From contig CAJNOL010000194.1 in NCBI GenBank assembly GCA_905250125.1, forward strand, positions 105,596-169,595: 64,000 nucleotides of DNA. Direction: 5' to 3'. The position numbers were made by a program, and so were the translations under genes. The stretch comes from Rotaria sordida (Eukaryota; Rotifera; Eurotatoria; Philodinida; Philodinidae). Below are positions 21,702 through 34,400 of this stretch, piece after piece. The notes below the pieces were generated by a model. The model had not been told where the DNA came from, searched no databases, and saw nothing but the letters and a program-made list of their open reading frames with translations. How positions within the stretch are numbered: the stretch's first letter is position 1; each line of letters starts with the position of its first letter.

Positions 21702-24700
21702 TCCTTGTTGTTTTTTGAATAAATAAAAAATGTCATAAATGATTTTTTTATTCTATATACTATATCTGATATAATAGATATTGACTAATCAATGACAACT
21801 GTTTTAGTTGTATCGATCAATTTTTTTTACGTGTTCAATCAAATGAACATTTGTAAAAAAATTTGTTCTCACTTTTTTTTGCAAAAAGTACGATGAAGTA
21901 TTAGTTTAATGTAACAGAAAGGAAAAACTTTGATGCAAAGCTTCACTGGCACTTAACTTTCTTTTTCTTTTCTCTTTTCTTACTCATATATACTCATTTT
22001 CTATGCACCACTATAACTAATTTGAAAGTTGTTACCCCCCCTTTTTTTTTGTGTTCTTCCATTTTCAGACTTTTTCTTTTTTTTTTTATAGAAGAAAGAG
22101 AACTGTGCATTCATCTATTTTATCATATCTTTAGACATTCATGCATCAAGGTTTCTTTTTCTTCATTTTTTTTATATCTTCCTATTCTTCATCAGTAGTA
22201 TTAAAAAAAAGAAGAAACGAACAAAAAGAGTAAGAGTCAACTAACCGGTCAGCGATGTTAAGACAGTATTCATCATCGCTATAATAAAAGCAGAAAGACA
22301 AGACGGTTTCTTTTCTATATAGAGCGCTTTATTATTTTTGTTCGTGTCTTTATTCCCTTGTTCCTCTTCCATCTGTTCTCTTAAATGTTGCCAACAGACA
22401 TCGAGTGAGCTGAGAAATAAACAAACATATTCTTGAACAACGTATCATCTTCTATATTATGCAATAAAACATAGCATGAGTCAAGCTAGTTATCGACAAT
22501 CTTCATCAAACGTCGATCATTCTGATGCCCATATATGAGGCAATTATTCTGTTGGATCAATACAGCAGCTGTCACCTTTTACACAATCAATAACATACAT
22601 TTTTTTCTTATTTCTTTTTTCATCTCATCAGTCCAATAGTCTCGTTAATATATATATATATATGTATATATATAAAGAAAACCTGTGCTTTTCTTTTTCT
22701 CTTTTTCTTTTATTTTTTTCTTTGATCTTGAAATTGACGAGTTTGATCATCAATTATACATATTAACAAAACAAGAAGAATAGTGCGATGTGCTTTTCTT
22801 CCATTCATATTGATTGACAAAGAAACGAAGTTTTTCCCTAAGGTATGAATTTTCGATATAATTGATAAATGCCTGTAAAAAAAAAAAGAAAGAGAAGGGA
22901 AGTTAGTCTTTCCAGACTTCTTTCTCTTGACTGATTCTAGTCACAGACAGACGCCTGTATCGATAAGAATAAAAGAGGAAAGAAATCGAGAAAGTTACTA
23001 GAGCGGAAACAATTTCTTGTCGAGCGACCAAAAAGTAACATGTGGAGAACGATGTAGAAGATGACGAACGGACCATACACAGAAAATCTACGATTAATGG
23101 GCAAAGGAACATAGTTGGTAGTGGTTACAAGAGAGAAGAAGTAGGCACGTCGAATATTTATTATCATTATGAATGATAAATACTAGACATGCAGGGGTGA
23201 GAGAGAGAGAGAAAGAGAGAGAAAGAAAAGCACCACATCTCTTATTGCTCGTCTTTTTCTTTAATATAACCAGAAGGCAAGAACAAACTTCCACCTTCTT
23301 ATTCTTTCTGTGTTTCGCTTTGATAAAATGTGTGAAGTCGTTTGTTTCCTATTCAACAGGTAGTGCGTGCGTGTAGTTGTGATTAATAATAAGAGTAGTA
23401 AATCAAAGTTAAATAGAAAAGCAACTGCTTATATTATTTATCGTAAAATATGTTAAATTATATTAATAATCATTACTAATAGACATAATAGGATATGCCA
23501 TACTGTTTTCTTGTATATGATTAAGAAAAGTAACAAACTTTATACTTAAAGAAAAAAAATGTGCGTGCTAGTTATATTATCATTTAAATAGGAAATGAAA
23601 TTTTTTTAATGCATGAACATGCAACTTTCCTTGATCTAACTAATCAAATGTTTAGAAAAAAAAATGACATTTTTTCGTTCTCGTTCCCTTTCACACTCTG
23701 TTATTTGACAACCGTTACAGTTTTTTTTATTTTATTTTAATTGAAATTTCATAGAGTATATATATATATATATATATGGATATTTCAAAGATATATCTTT
23801 ACTCATATATCAGCATGTGTTGTTGATATTGTAGACATTCAGTAAGGTTTTTATTGACAAGAAAAAGAGTAAGAAAAAAACAGTCTTAAATTACTAGACT
23901 GACGTTAATATGTAAAGCTTTCGGAAGAAGAAACTGAAAGATGTATTTATATAAATATTACTGTTATCGTTTGACGATGATGCAGAAACAAGCGAGTAGA
24001 AGTCGTGTCACATTTCATCCCTTCATTTCTTCCCATCAATTGGCAAATCATAGCCTTGAGTATTGCCTATTTGCTTGTCTATATAATCGAAGATCTTTGG
24101 TGTACAATTGAATTGTAAAGAGGTTTGAAAAGCGGAAAAAACAGAGAAGTATGGCAAACAGTAGCAGTAAGGCAAAAAAAAACCTAGGCTCCATTCACAC
24201 ACACACACTTATATACATTTATATTTGTATATAGATGTATTCTCGTTTGTAGTCAATCTAATTAATTTGATTGTCTTTGCAAAATAAGAAAATAGAAAAC
24301 GAGAAAGTCGAAGCAAAAAAAGAAATCGAGAATAATGTTAAAAGATGTTGTTTAGAATAAAGGTAAGCTTAAAATAAGTAAAAATTTGAATAATAGCTGT
24401 CATTAGTTAATATAACCTATAAAGAAGTAGTAAATCTTTCGTTGTTTCTTCTTTGAAATGGTCAATAGTGATGGCATAAGACATTTGTCTATTTGCTGCT
24501 GCTGATTGATCCACTTAGAATCGCTTAGAAAAGGTCTGGTGATAGTAATTGTATTTACAATACCGTTTGTCCTGCATGTTTTTGTCTGCTTTTATATGTG
24601 TCTGAGAGTTGAGCTAATTTGCGAAGATAATTCCTGCTATTATCAAGATAACGCTTCTATACACATACATATATTCATCGCCATCAATTCACTAACGGTA

Positions 24701-24780
24701 ATATATCTGCAAAAGAAATAGTCTAGATAGTAATATCTGATAAGCAAAGAAGAATAATGAAGAAGGTTTTTCTTTTTTGA

Positions 24781-24788
24781 TGACGTCA
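24781..24788. promoter_or_regulatory. CRE-type palindrome
   Basis: TGACGTCA, the full cAMP-response-element consensus bound by CREB/ATF factors, in the gene-free region upstream of the giant gene. A single octamer can arise by chance, so function is only suggested. Confidence 0.3.
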
Positions 24789-27700
24789 AGTCAAGGTGCA
24801 TAGTATGTTAGTTATGTTGTGCAACTTTTCAGCTTGTACATTTTCTCATCATTGAAGCATTCACAGTCACTTACATTGATGTTCAAAGTGATGATATGAT
24901 GATGATAAGAAATGGCAATGAGATCGGTTGGTTCGAATGAGTGTGAAGGTTAAATATCAGGCGTATAACCTCTCTTTTCCTTGTCTTATTGAAGAAATAA
25001 AAAAAAAAGAATCGGAAGTCAATTCAATGCTTATCCTATCAAGACAATATATACCCTAGAGTAAGTAAGTGATTGACTATTATAGTAGAGATTCTTATTC
25101 AAACAGAAATACGTAGTGTTTAAATGCTTCTGGTATCAATTAATGACATATTGAATATACGTATAAGTGCATAAACGAACATCAAAATTTTTCTAAGATT
25201 TCCCTGTTTAGCACAAAGAAAAACATGTCAAAAGTCGGTCATTATGATGTTAGACTATATCCTCATTTGTCTTTTTCCTTATATTCGTTTTACACACGTA
25301 CACACACATGTTATTCCTATGTATTTGTCTGTATAGATTCTTCTATCTCTACATGATGTCTTTTTTTCCTATCGATAGTATTGATGGTGAGATTCGTTGA
25401 CGCAAATTGGCTACAACAAACGACGTCATTGAGATATTAATATTCTTTCTTGCTCTCTTCGTCTTCTCCTTCTTCTCCTTCTCCTTCTTCTTTTTCGGTC
25501 TTTTTCTCTATTATCATTTGACATGTACAACATACACTGACAAAGAAGCTTTTACATGCATACATGCATACATTCATGCATACGGAAGACACAATGGAGA
25601 TAAACGGACAAAATCAATGCGCTTCCGCAGTCATATTTATTATATACTACCAACAGTATAAAAATACTTAGATAAAGAAAAAAATAAGTACAGACATTCT
25701 TACGGTGAGTTTATATTTAGGTAAAAGAATTGATGAAATTAAAGTTATCGGAAATTTATTATTAAGATTCTTCAATAGTTTTCTTTTTTTTTTTCTTTCA
25801 TTTGAAAATAAAAATTAACATTAGTGTTATTTGTTCATAAGATCAGTTGAAAAATCAATTTTCCAATATGCGTATATTCTCACATTTATTGCAAATTAAT
25901 CATTGAACCGTGAAGTACAATATTAGCTTGCTTTTCGCCTTTTATACATATGTTAATGATCGTAAAAATGCTTTCGTTCTTTCCTTTTCATTTTTTTTAC
26001 CTTCTTTTTTCTTACTCTCATTTGATTACTTTTATTTTTTTATAACTCTTTTTTTTCAGCCTCGAATTGACACGTCGATTTTTTTCTTCAACCTATCATA
26101 TTCTTGGCTCTTTTATCTTCTTTGATATTAATCAACAGCTATAAATTAGAATAAAAATTCAATTGATCGTTTTTGTCTTGTTCTTCTTAATTTTGCAACA
26201 TTTTTTATATCGTGTTACATCGAATAGAAGCATTCTATTTTATCTCAAGGAGTATAACAAACAACCTTGAATATACAAAATCATCTTTTAAGAACTTTCA
26301 ACTTTATTATTTTATTGATCAATATATTTCCTTGAACAGAACAAACAAATATTAGGACATTGCATTACAACAAGCGTGTTCTAGTAAAACAAAATATTCT
26401 GTATCCTTTAACACAAAAACCACAACGAAAACCACAATAACAACATAACCCTGATAAGCATTCATTATTTGAAAAATATAAGGTAATATACCATGTAGGA
26501 TACAAAAAAAAGAAAAAAAACCTAAGGACATATTAAACACTAATGACGTTGTTGAAAAAATCTGTTACTTGTGTATATATCACATTTTTAATGATAGCGA
26601 TGATAATCGATATGTTAGAAAAACAAAATTGAAGATCGAAAACTATGACAGATTTTTTTTTCTAACTCGTTAATCATCAATTGAGTTCGATTTTTATCTC
26701 CTGTCGGATACAATTACTAGCAGATTAGAAGAAAAGAACGAAAAAAAAACGCCAATAGCCGACTTTGTATATATTTATTCGTTAAAATATTAATAGAAAT
26801 TGGCATATACATTCATACATACATGCATATACATATAAAATATTTCTTACTAATACTGAAATTCAAATATCGAAAAAGTATCTATCACATATAAAGTAGT
26901 GACCTCTATCGTTTATGTCTCATCAATCAAATATTACTAATTTGAGTACTATTACATTCTACTAGTCTCATTTATTTTAGAACAAGACAAACGTATCATT
27001 CCATTCATCAATTTACGATTGACGAATACAAAAAGTAACAAAATTCTAAATACGAGAAGAATATCTGTAAGTATTATTTTTTGTCTATTGTTATTTTTAT
27101 TTCGAACAATGTATAAGCACGCGTCGATGGATTAAGATATAAGTGCAATAGAAGATCAAAGAGATAGAAAAGTATTTGTGTTTATCCTAACTTAAAAGTT
27201 CATTTTAAAAATGAGTTTGAATATGTCTAATCGAATTGCAACGTGCATAAATAATTTTTGAGTATCTAAATGATATATTAAGTGGAATGTCATCAACCGA
27301 AACCGTACTTTTCGCTTGACCTATACTATTAAAAGTATATATGTATAGATGTATTGTTGAAGATGATACATTACGTGATTACGTAAAGAGAATCCTACTC
27401 AATCAATGAACAACACCAGATGTGTATGCGTTCGTCCAAGTGCATTGATTTATATTGCAATTAATTTCTTCAATCGATCAATCGTTGTCCAGATAATTTT
27501 AAACGATATTAGGCTTGTATGATGTGTGAGAATCTATCGCCAGCTTGTACTAGCATATCACCTTCACTGATTGTAAGACAAACGAGAGAAAAAAAAGTTA
27601 TGACGTTATACTAATACTTGTGTATGTATGCATTTGTTCTTTCTTTACTGTTGATCGTTTGACTCTCGCTTTTTTTTTTTGTTGGGTACTACAACAATTG

Positions 27701-30700
27701 CCACTGTTAATGTGACATACATCTATCTGTCTATCGTTTGGCGTTTTTTCTCTATCGCGTACATATATACATACATACGCACGATTTGTATCCTTCTTTT
27801 CTATCCTTCTTATTCATTCATTCATTTATTCATTCATATCGTCCTGAACATTGTTGTCACATTTACATCTAACTTAATCATCCACGTAGTAGTTTTGTGA
27901 TTCATTCATTTCTCATCTTAGATATTTATTACATTCGAAAAACATTTCTATTTTCATTCACGCAAACATTAAAGGTAAGATAATGTTTCACTTTTATATT
28001 TTTTTTTGTGGTTTTTTTTCCTCTTTCTTCCATCTATGTGCATAATATAATAGAAAATATTTTCTATTCACTCAAATCTTATCTTTGATAGAATAGAATG
28101 TTTATTTATTCAATAAAATAGACCTAAGAAAAAATGTGCATTAATAATGTTAGTGTTAGTAGTGAAAGAAAAGATATACAATATAGATTTGATATAACTG
28201 TATGTATATATATATATATATAGAATTGTGTAAGATCATCATCTTGTATGAACGTGATATGTATAAACTATGTATTGATTTTGCGGGTTAGATTAAGATT
28301 GTTGTTCATCTTTTACTCTCTATTCTAATGGAAAATATTATAATCGTTCTAATAGTTTCTTTTTTTGTTTTTGTTTCGAAAATTCTCTAGAGTATGTTCT
28401 TCGGCACTTTTATTCTCTTCTATGAAATTAGTCATCCATGATGAGTAAGTCGACATCTACGTATATATATTTTTTTAATGTGCCATCTGCGGTGTATTGT
28501 ATGTCTTCGAAAACAATTATTTGAAAGAAAAATAAAAAGAGTGTGTATGTGTGTGTGTGTTTTTTTATTCCTTAGTTGACTATTTCACTGTAAACGAGTA
28601 AGTTGTGAAGGTTGTTTTTTTTCGATTCGAATAACTATTAATGTTTCTCTTGAAATGTCAGCTTTTTGCGAACAATATTCTTGTTATTTTTCCAGTTCCA
28701 TTATTTTTTCTCTTTTTTAATCAGACAACATGACAAAAGAAAATGTCCGACGGGGTACCATCTGCGCATTCATTTTTTTTTTCTTAATATACACATGAGA
28801 AAAATGGATATAAACTGGTGATTTTAAGCGAACAACTGTCGAGATGAAACGAACGTGACATTTGTTAAAAATATAGAGAAGATATTTTAACAATTAAACA
28901 AGTCGAGCTGTGACCCATTCAAACATTTGTTGTCAAGGTCCAGAGGCGATATTTTTCCATGTCTGATTTTAATATGGCATAAAAATAATGGACATACTGT
29001 TCATTGTTAAGCAAGAGTAAAAAGAGAAGCAAAGTAATAAAAAAAAAAAAGAAAGCGTTTCTTTCAAAGTTCAAACGAAATGATCTTCTTTGAAAACAGA
29101 AATGAAGTGTTCAAATTTGAAGTATGATGACAATATCCTTTTGTTTCGAAGTTAGTTAGATATATATATATATACTTGACTTCGTCTTTTTTTTTTTATT
29201 TTGTTTTGTTCTTTTCATTTGATGACAACGCATAAAACGAATGAAATCTCCCATCATATCAATCTATATATACATATATATATGCCACTGATTGAAATGA
29301 TCCCATTTTTTTTTTATATTGTTAAGAGCATCAACCGCACTTATTGACTTGACCATATCTATTGTAGAGTATTGCACTATAGGTTGTGAGAACAAAAAAA
29401 TGCAACACAGGGGGTATCGACCAGGTGACCAGCAGTTGACCTTTGCCGCCAACAATCACCACATGCCTCTCTCTCTTTTGTGTACGCTTTCGTGTACAGT
29501 CTAATTGACTTCCGCAATGGGTGTATGTGCATGTGTGTCCACATAGGAGGGTGGGCAGATAGGGAAAAAAAGAGTAAAGATTAATCTTGTACATACGACC
29601 TCAATAGATTTAACGAGCAACCCGAAAAGCTAATCGAAATTCAATAAGACTGCTGAATGTACACAGAAGTTGTTTCTTTATGTTTTATCTTCCATAGTAG
29701 TAGAGAAGTAAGAATATTTCTTATGTCAGATTTTTTTTTTGTTGATTGCTTACGTACATTTAACGACAGACATGTTCTCAGACAATTGATGGCAACACCT
29801 CACACACTAACGCTTACATATATAATCATATATACGCTTCCCTATAATAATGAGAATGAGAGAATATAAAAAAAAAAAAAAGAAACGAGAAATGTCAATT
29901 GTTTTATGTATTTTTATATGCTTACATCATCATGTCTATCACCATCATTGATGGTGTTTGATCTAAGGATGTTAGCATTGAAAAAGCTTGATATATTGAC
30001 AAGAGACAGAAAAAAGAAGAAAAACCTCATTTGTCAATAAACTCTTTATCTATTCATTTATCTTGATGTGATATGTCTACGCATATAGAAGAATACAAAT
30101 ATAAAATTTGTTTATATTTCTTACTTTCAATCATATTCTCTAGTTTGTGGTATTAGAAAGATAAGCAACATGAGATACTTCTCTTATACAATTCTATTGA
30201 TTGCGTCTGATACTTGAAATTCATTGGTTCTATAATATTCAATGTTTATATCTGAGACAAGGACGAATATATGCGCACATTTGTCAACACATAGACACTT
30301 GTCGTATTTGTTGCTTGCTTGTTATATGTCTACGCAGATGGTCATTATACATACATCAATAGATAAAATCAATCTCGTTTAACATTACAACTAAAAGAGT
30401 AATCATTCCAAAAGATGTTGTCTTCAATTTGCATAAGAACAATAACAACAACAATTAATTTTCTCCCCTGGTTTTTTTCGGCATGCTTGGGTGTTCTCAA
30501 ATTACTGTGAGCAAAATGTAAAAGCGCGTTCTTCGTCGCCAACTGCGAGCACCATGTAACTCAATCAGCAGAATTGATTATACCACATCATCATCATCGT
30601 TATTAAAGAAAATAAAAAACAAAATAATTATAGAAAAGAAAAAAAAACAAGGTGTATCAATTTTTTGCACCTATTTTACCTCGATTCCTTGATGAAAAAT

Positions 30701-31016
30701 AAATGTCATTTCCTTTTCTTATTGTCAGTTCTTTCTTTCTTTCTTTTTCTATTCTAACTAGAGAAACTAGCATATTGCTGAACATCGAAGTAATGACAAC
30801 GTTGTGTCCTCTCTTTTCTTTTCTATTTTTTACGCAGATATAAGTTAGTTATGGTAGTAGAATGTCTGCCGTACGAACTAAAAAAAATTGAGTACGAGCA
30901 AATGCCCGAGAAAAAAAAGTGATGATGTGTGAAACAAGAAGCGAGAAGAGAAAGAGTTCTCTTCTTCCGTTGCTTCATCTTTGTCGTCATCTTTCTTTTC
31001 TGTTTTTCGTCGCCAT

Positions 31017-31039
31017 CGGTCGGTCGGTCGGTCGGTCGT
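31017..31039. repeat. GGTC tetranucleotide microsatellite
   Basis: About five and a half tandem GGTC units, unusually G+C-rich for this AT-rich region, about 380 bp upstream of the giant gene's start codon. Confidence 0.8.
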
Positions 31040-31415
31040 TCGTTTGTTAATCGTCCTCTTCTTTTTTCTTTTTTAATAACGACAAAAAGAAAGAGAAGAT
31101 TCTACTACTATTACAGCCGCTGCTAACTTTGACATTTGAAAATTGTTTTCCTCGTTTACTCGCTCTCTTGTGCTCACTATTATTCTTTTCATTTTTTTTT
31201 CTTCTCTTTTTTCTCATCAGCGCTTGACGAACGAGTTTTTTGCTCTCTTTCTCTCGTTCTCGGTGTAACGCAGAAAGAATAACGACTGCAATAAGGACTA
31301 CTGCCACCTTTCTTTTCTTCGTTTTTTTCTTACTTGCTATTTATGTGTATACGTCTTATGATCGTCATTAGAAAAACATTTTTTTCTTAAATACATAAAT
31401 TCATAAACACGCAAA

Positions 31416-34400
31416 ATGGGCTGTTCAAATGCTCGTTTATTGGTACAAACATCATTATCTGAACCAAATGCTATAACAAATTTAAATACGAATAATCCTC
31501 TCAATCCATTACCAACATCAGTAACAACATCCAATGAAACATCACCAATTGGTATTGTTACTGATACAAATAATATAACAACACGAATGCATTTAACAGG
31601 AGTTGATCTTGTTGTTGAAAGAAATGGATCCTATACACTATTACTAACACCAAAAACTCATAAACAGTTAATGCCCTATGTATTGCGAAAGAAACGATTT
31701 CGGTAAGAAAATTAATGGTGATAAACTTGATTGCGTTTTTATTCATCCGATGAATGAATAAGAAGAAAAGTGAACTATATATATATATATCTATTGCGGT
31801 CTTCGCATATGCGTGCTCACACGCATAACGTATTGTTCGTCAATCAAATTAGAAGTTCGAGAGCTGAACAATACGCAAGGAAGAAGAGTGATTCGTGTGT
31901 AATGCTTCACATTTATTTCAAACTCACTCGATGCGCAAGCGCTTAGGCGTGTATGTGTGTCTATATACAAGGACCCACTCAAGAAGAAAATAGAGAGCAA
32001 AGTAATATAAAGAATGGATTGTGTGTTGTCAGGACTGAAATAGAATCGTTAGACAATGAATATTCTCACCACAGACGTATTGTCTTTCTCTCTTTTTTTT
32101 TAATTTCTTAAAGAATGAACACATGAGGCGTCTGGGCCACATAATCGTTATCAATCATATAAAAAAGATCTTCTTCTATATGATTGATATTGTCGCCTTA
32201 CTCTATAAGTAGAAAAGCCTTTTGGCAAAAATAAAGAGAAACGCCGTTTCCTGACTCTTTTTTTTTTATTCTCTGTTGCTGGTCAACAATTGCATTGATT
32301 AGAATAAGTCTTTAGGCTTCGAAATCTACGTTTATATATAAATCATGTTTGAATATAAAAAAAAACCAGTGATTTCTGTTCGGAAAGAAAAGTAAAATTG
32401 ACTATTTCCGGTAATAAGAGTATTGCTAAACGAATATATATATATATATATATAACCAGTATGATTTAATTTCATACAAAAGAGAATAGACCCTTCACAT
32501 CACCACAAAGAGCAATTTGTTTTTCATAATTGATTCTTTATTTTAATATATATATATATATATTTACTTTTTTTCATATGACAACAATAAAATATGTAGT
32601 TCATTCTTTTGTAACCCTGATTTATTGATTGCTATATAAACACAGATGTCGCTAAAAAAGAGCATTCCATGAATAATATTCATTAAATTTCTATTAATAC
32701 AAATATTCAAAATATTTGATGAAAAGGACAAAAAAAACCTATCTTATTTTCAATAAAAATTAAAATAATAATATTGCCTATCATTGGTTACAAATGAAAT
32801 TTCTTTCACAAAGACACAATACAGAAGAAAGAGAAAGAAAGAACATTGGTACCGTCTATCATCAGACATTTGTCTAAAAGTACAAAAGAACAAAAGGTTA
32901 TTTTTCTCTTTTTTTTTTCTTTTCTTTAGGATTCTCGTTGACAAATCTCGCTCGCAAGAAACATCTACTGTTAATGTACCATTATCATCTTATTATTTGA
33001 CAAATAAAGAACGAATTATGGAAAATGATAAAGAATTAAAATTAAATGAAAAAAAATCTAAAAAACAAATAAACGATAATATGGAAACAACAATTGAAAA
33101 TGTTCAACAAGTTGCAACAAATGAACTTGATAAAGCTAAAGCACGTTTTATTGGTGGTCGAAGTATTGATCGTGGTGATCCTGAAAATGAAAATATTCAA
33201 TCAGATGATGAAGGTATGATTGAAGAAATTGTAACAACTGTTGAAGAAGATAAAGATCTTGAATGTAAAGTTAAAAAGAAAATTGAAACTAAAAAAACAA
33301 TTGCAGAAGATCCTGAAACACATAATAAAATAACAAAAGTTGTTAAAACTGAAGTTACTGAAATAACACGTACAATAACAATTAATGATCAGCATGATCT
33401 TGAACGTGCTAAACGTGAATTAGGTATCGATGATGTTAGTAAATTATTATCATCAACACAAATAAGATATAATACACCAACATCGTCATCATGGATTGAT
33501 CAACCACGTTTAATACATGTACAAGAAAAATATTATGAACCATCAAATGAAATAGTTACATCAGGTGATTTTCCATCCGATAGTCCAATAAAACAACATT
33601 CACCTACAATTAATCATAATGAACAAGAATCTAAACAAGATCAAACATTAGCTGATGCAACAACTGTTGGACGTGGTCCTGTTATTGAAACATTATCGTC
33701 ATCTTCTTCTCAACCAATATCATCACAACAACAACAACGACCAACAACAACAAATGATAAATCAAAACAAATTGAAGTAAAACAAAAGAAAAAGAAATCA
33801 AGTCTTAATTTATGTTCATGTGCACGTAATACAACAAATGATCATGATGAAGAACAACGTAAACAAAAAGCAGCAACTATAGTTGAACAAAAATCTAAAC
33901 AAAAAAAGAAAGCATCAAGTACAACAACACAACCAATACTTACATCAACAAATATTGAAAATGAATCTCAAAATCAAGGTCAAAAGTTAATATCCGATGA
34001 TATTAAAAAATTAATTAAAGATAAAAAATCTTTATTAATTAATTATATACATTTAAAAATTTTTTTACCATCAAAATTATTTACAACAAATGAACAAGAT
34101 TTAAAAGGAAGAAAAATTTCATCACGTATTCTTGATTTATTACAACATGATCGTTGTTCATCATGGAATAATTTATTTGAACAATTAAAAAATGAATATT
34201 CAGAACAATTATCACCAAATTTATTTATTCAACCAATGGTTAAAACATATGAAGATTTATTTACAACAAAACAATCAAATTTATTAAATACATTTTCAAC
34301 AATACATAATGAAAAAGATATTAAAAATTCATCAGAAAATAGTGATTATATAACAATTGTACAAACACATATTAATGAACGAGATCATCAACCAAATATT

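Larger units (their letters stand above)
21702..31415. other. 9.7-kb gene-poor region upstream of the giant gene
   Basis: No frame here has recognisable protein content. It holds many simple repeats: TA tracts (about 22648-22674, 23757-23777, 28206-28222), a GA tract (about 23196-23228), TG/CA tracts (about 24196-24207, 28540-28560) and a GGTC tract (about 31017-31039). A perfect CRE-type palindrome TGACGTCA occurs at 24781-24788. There are scattered TATA-like stretches and T-runs but nothing placed decisively. Its length contrasts with the 191-427 bp spacings at 5-6 kb, and suggests enhancers or 5' untranslated exons of the gene starting at 31416. Confidence 0.5.
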
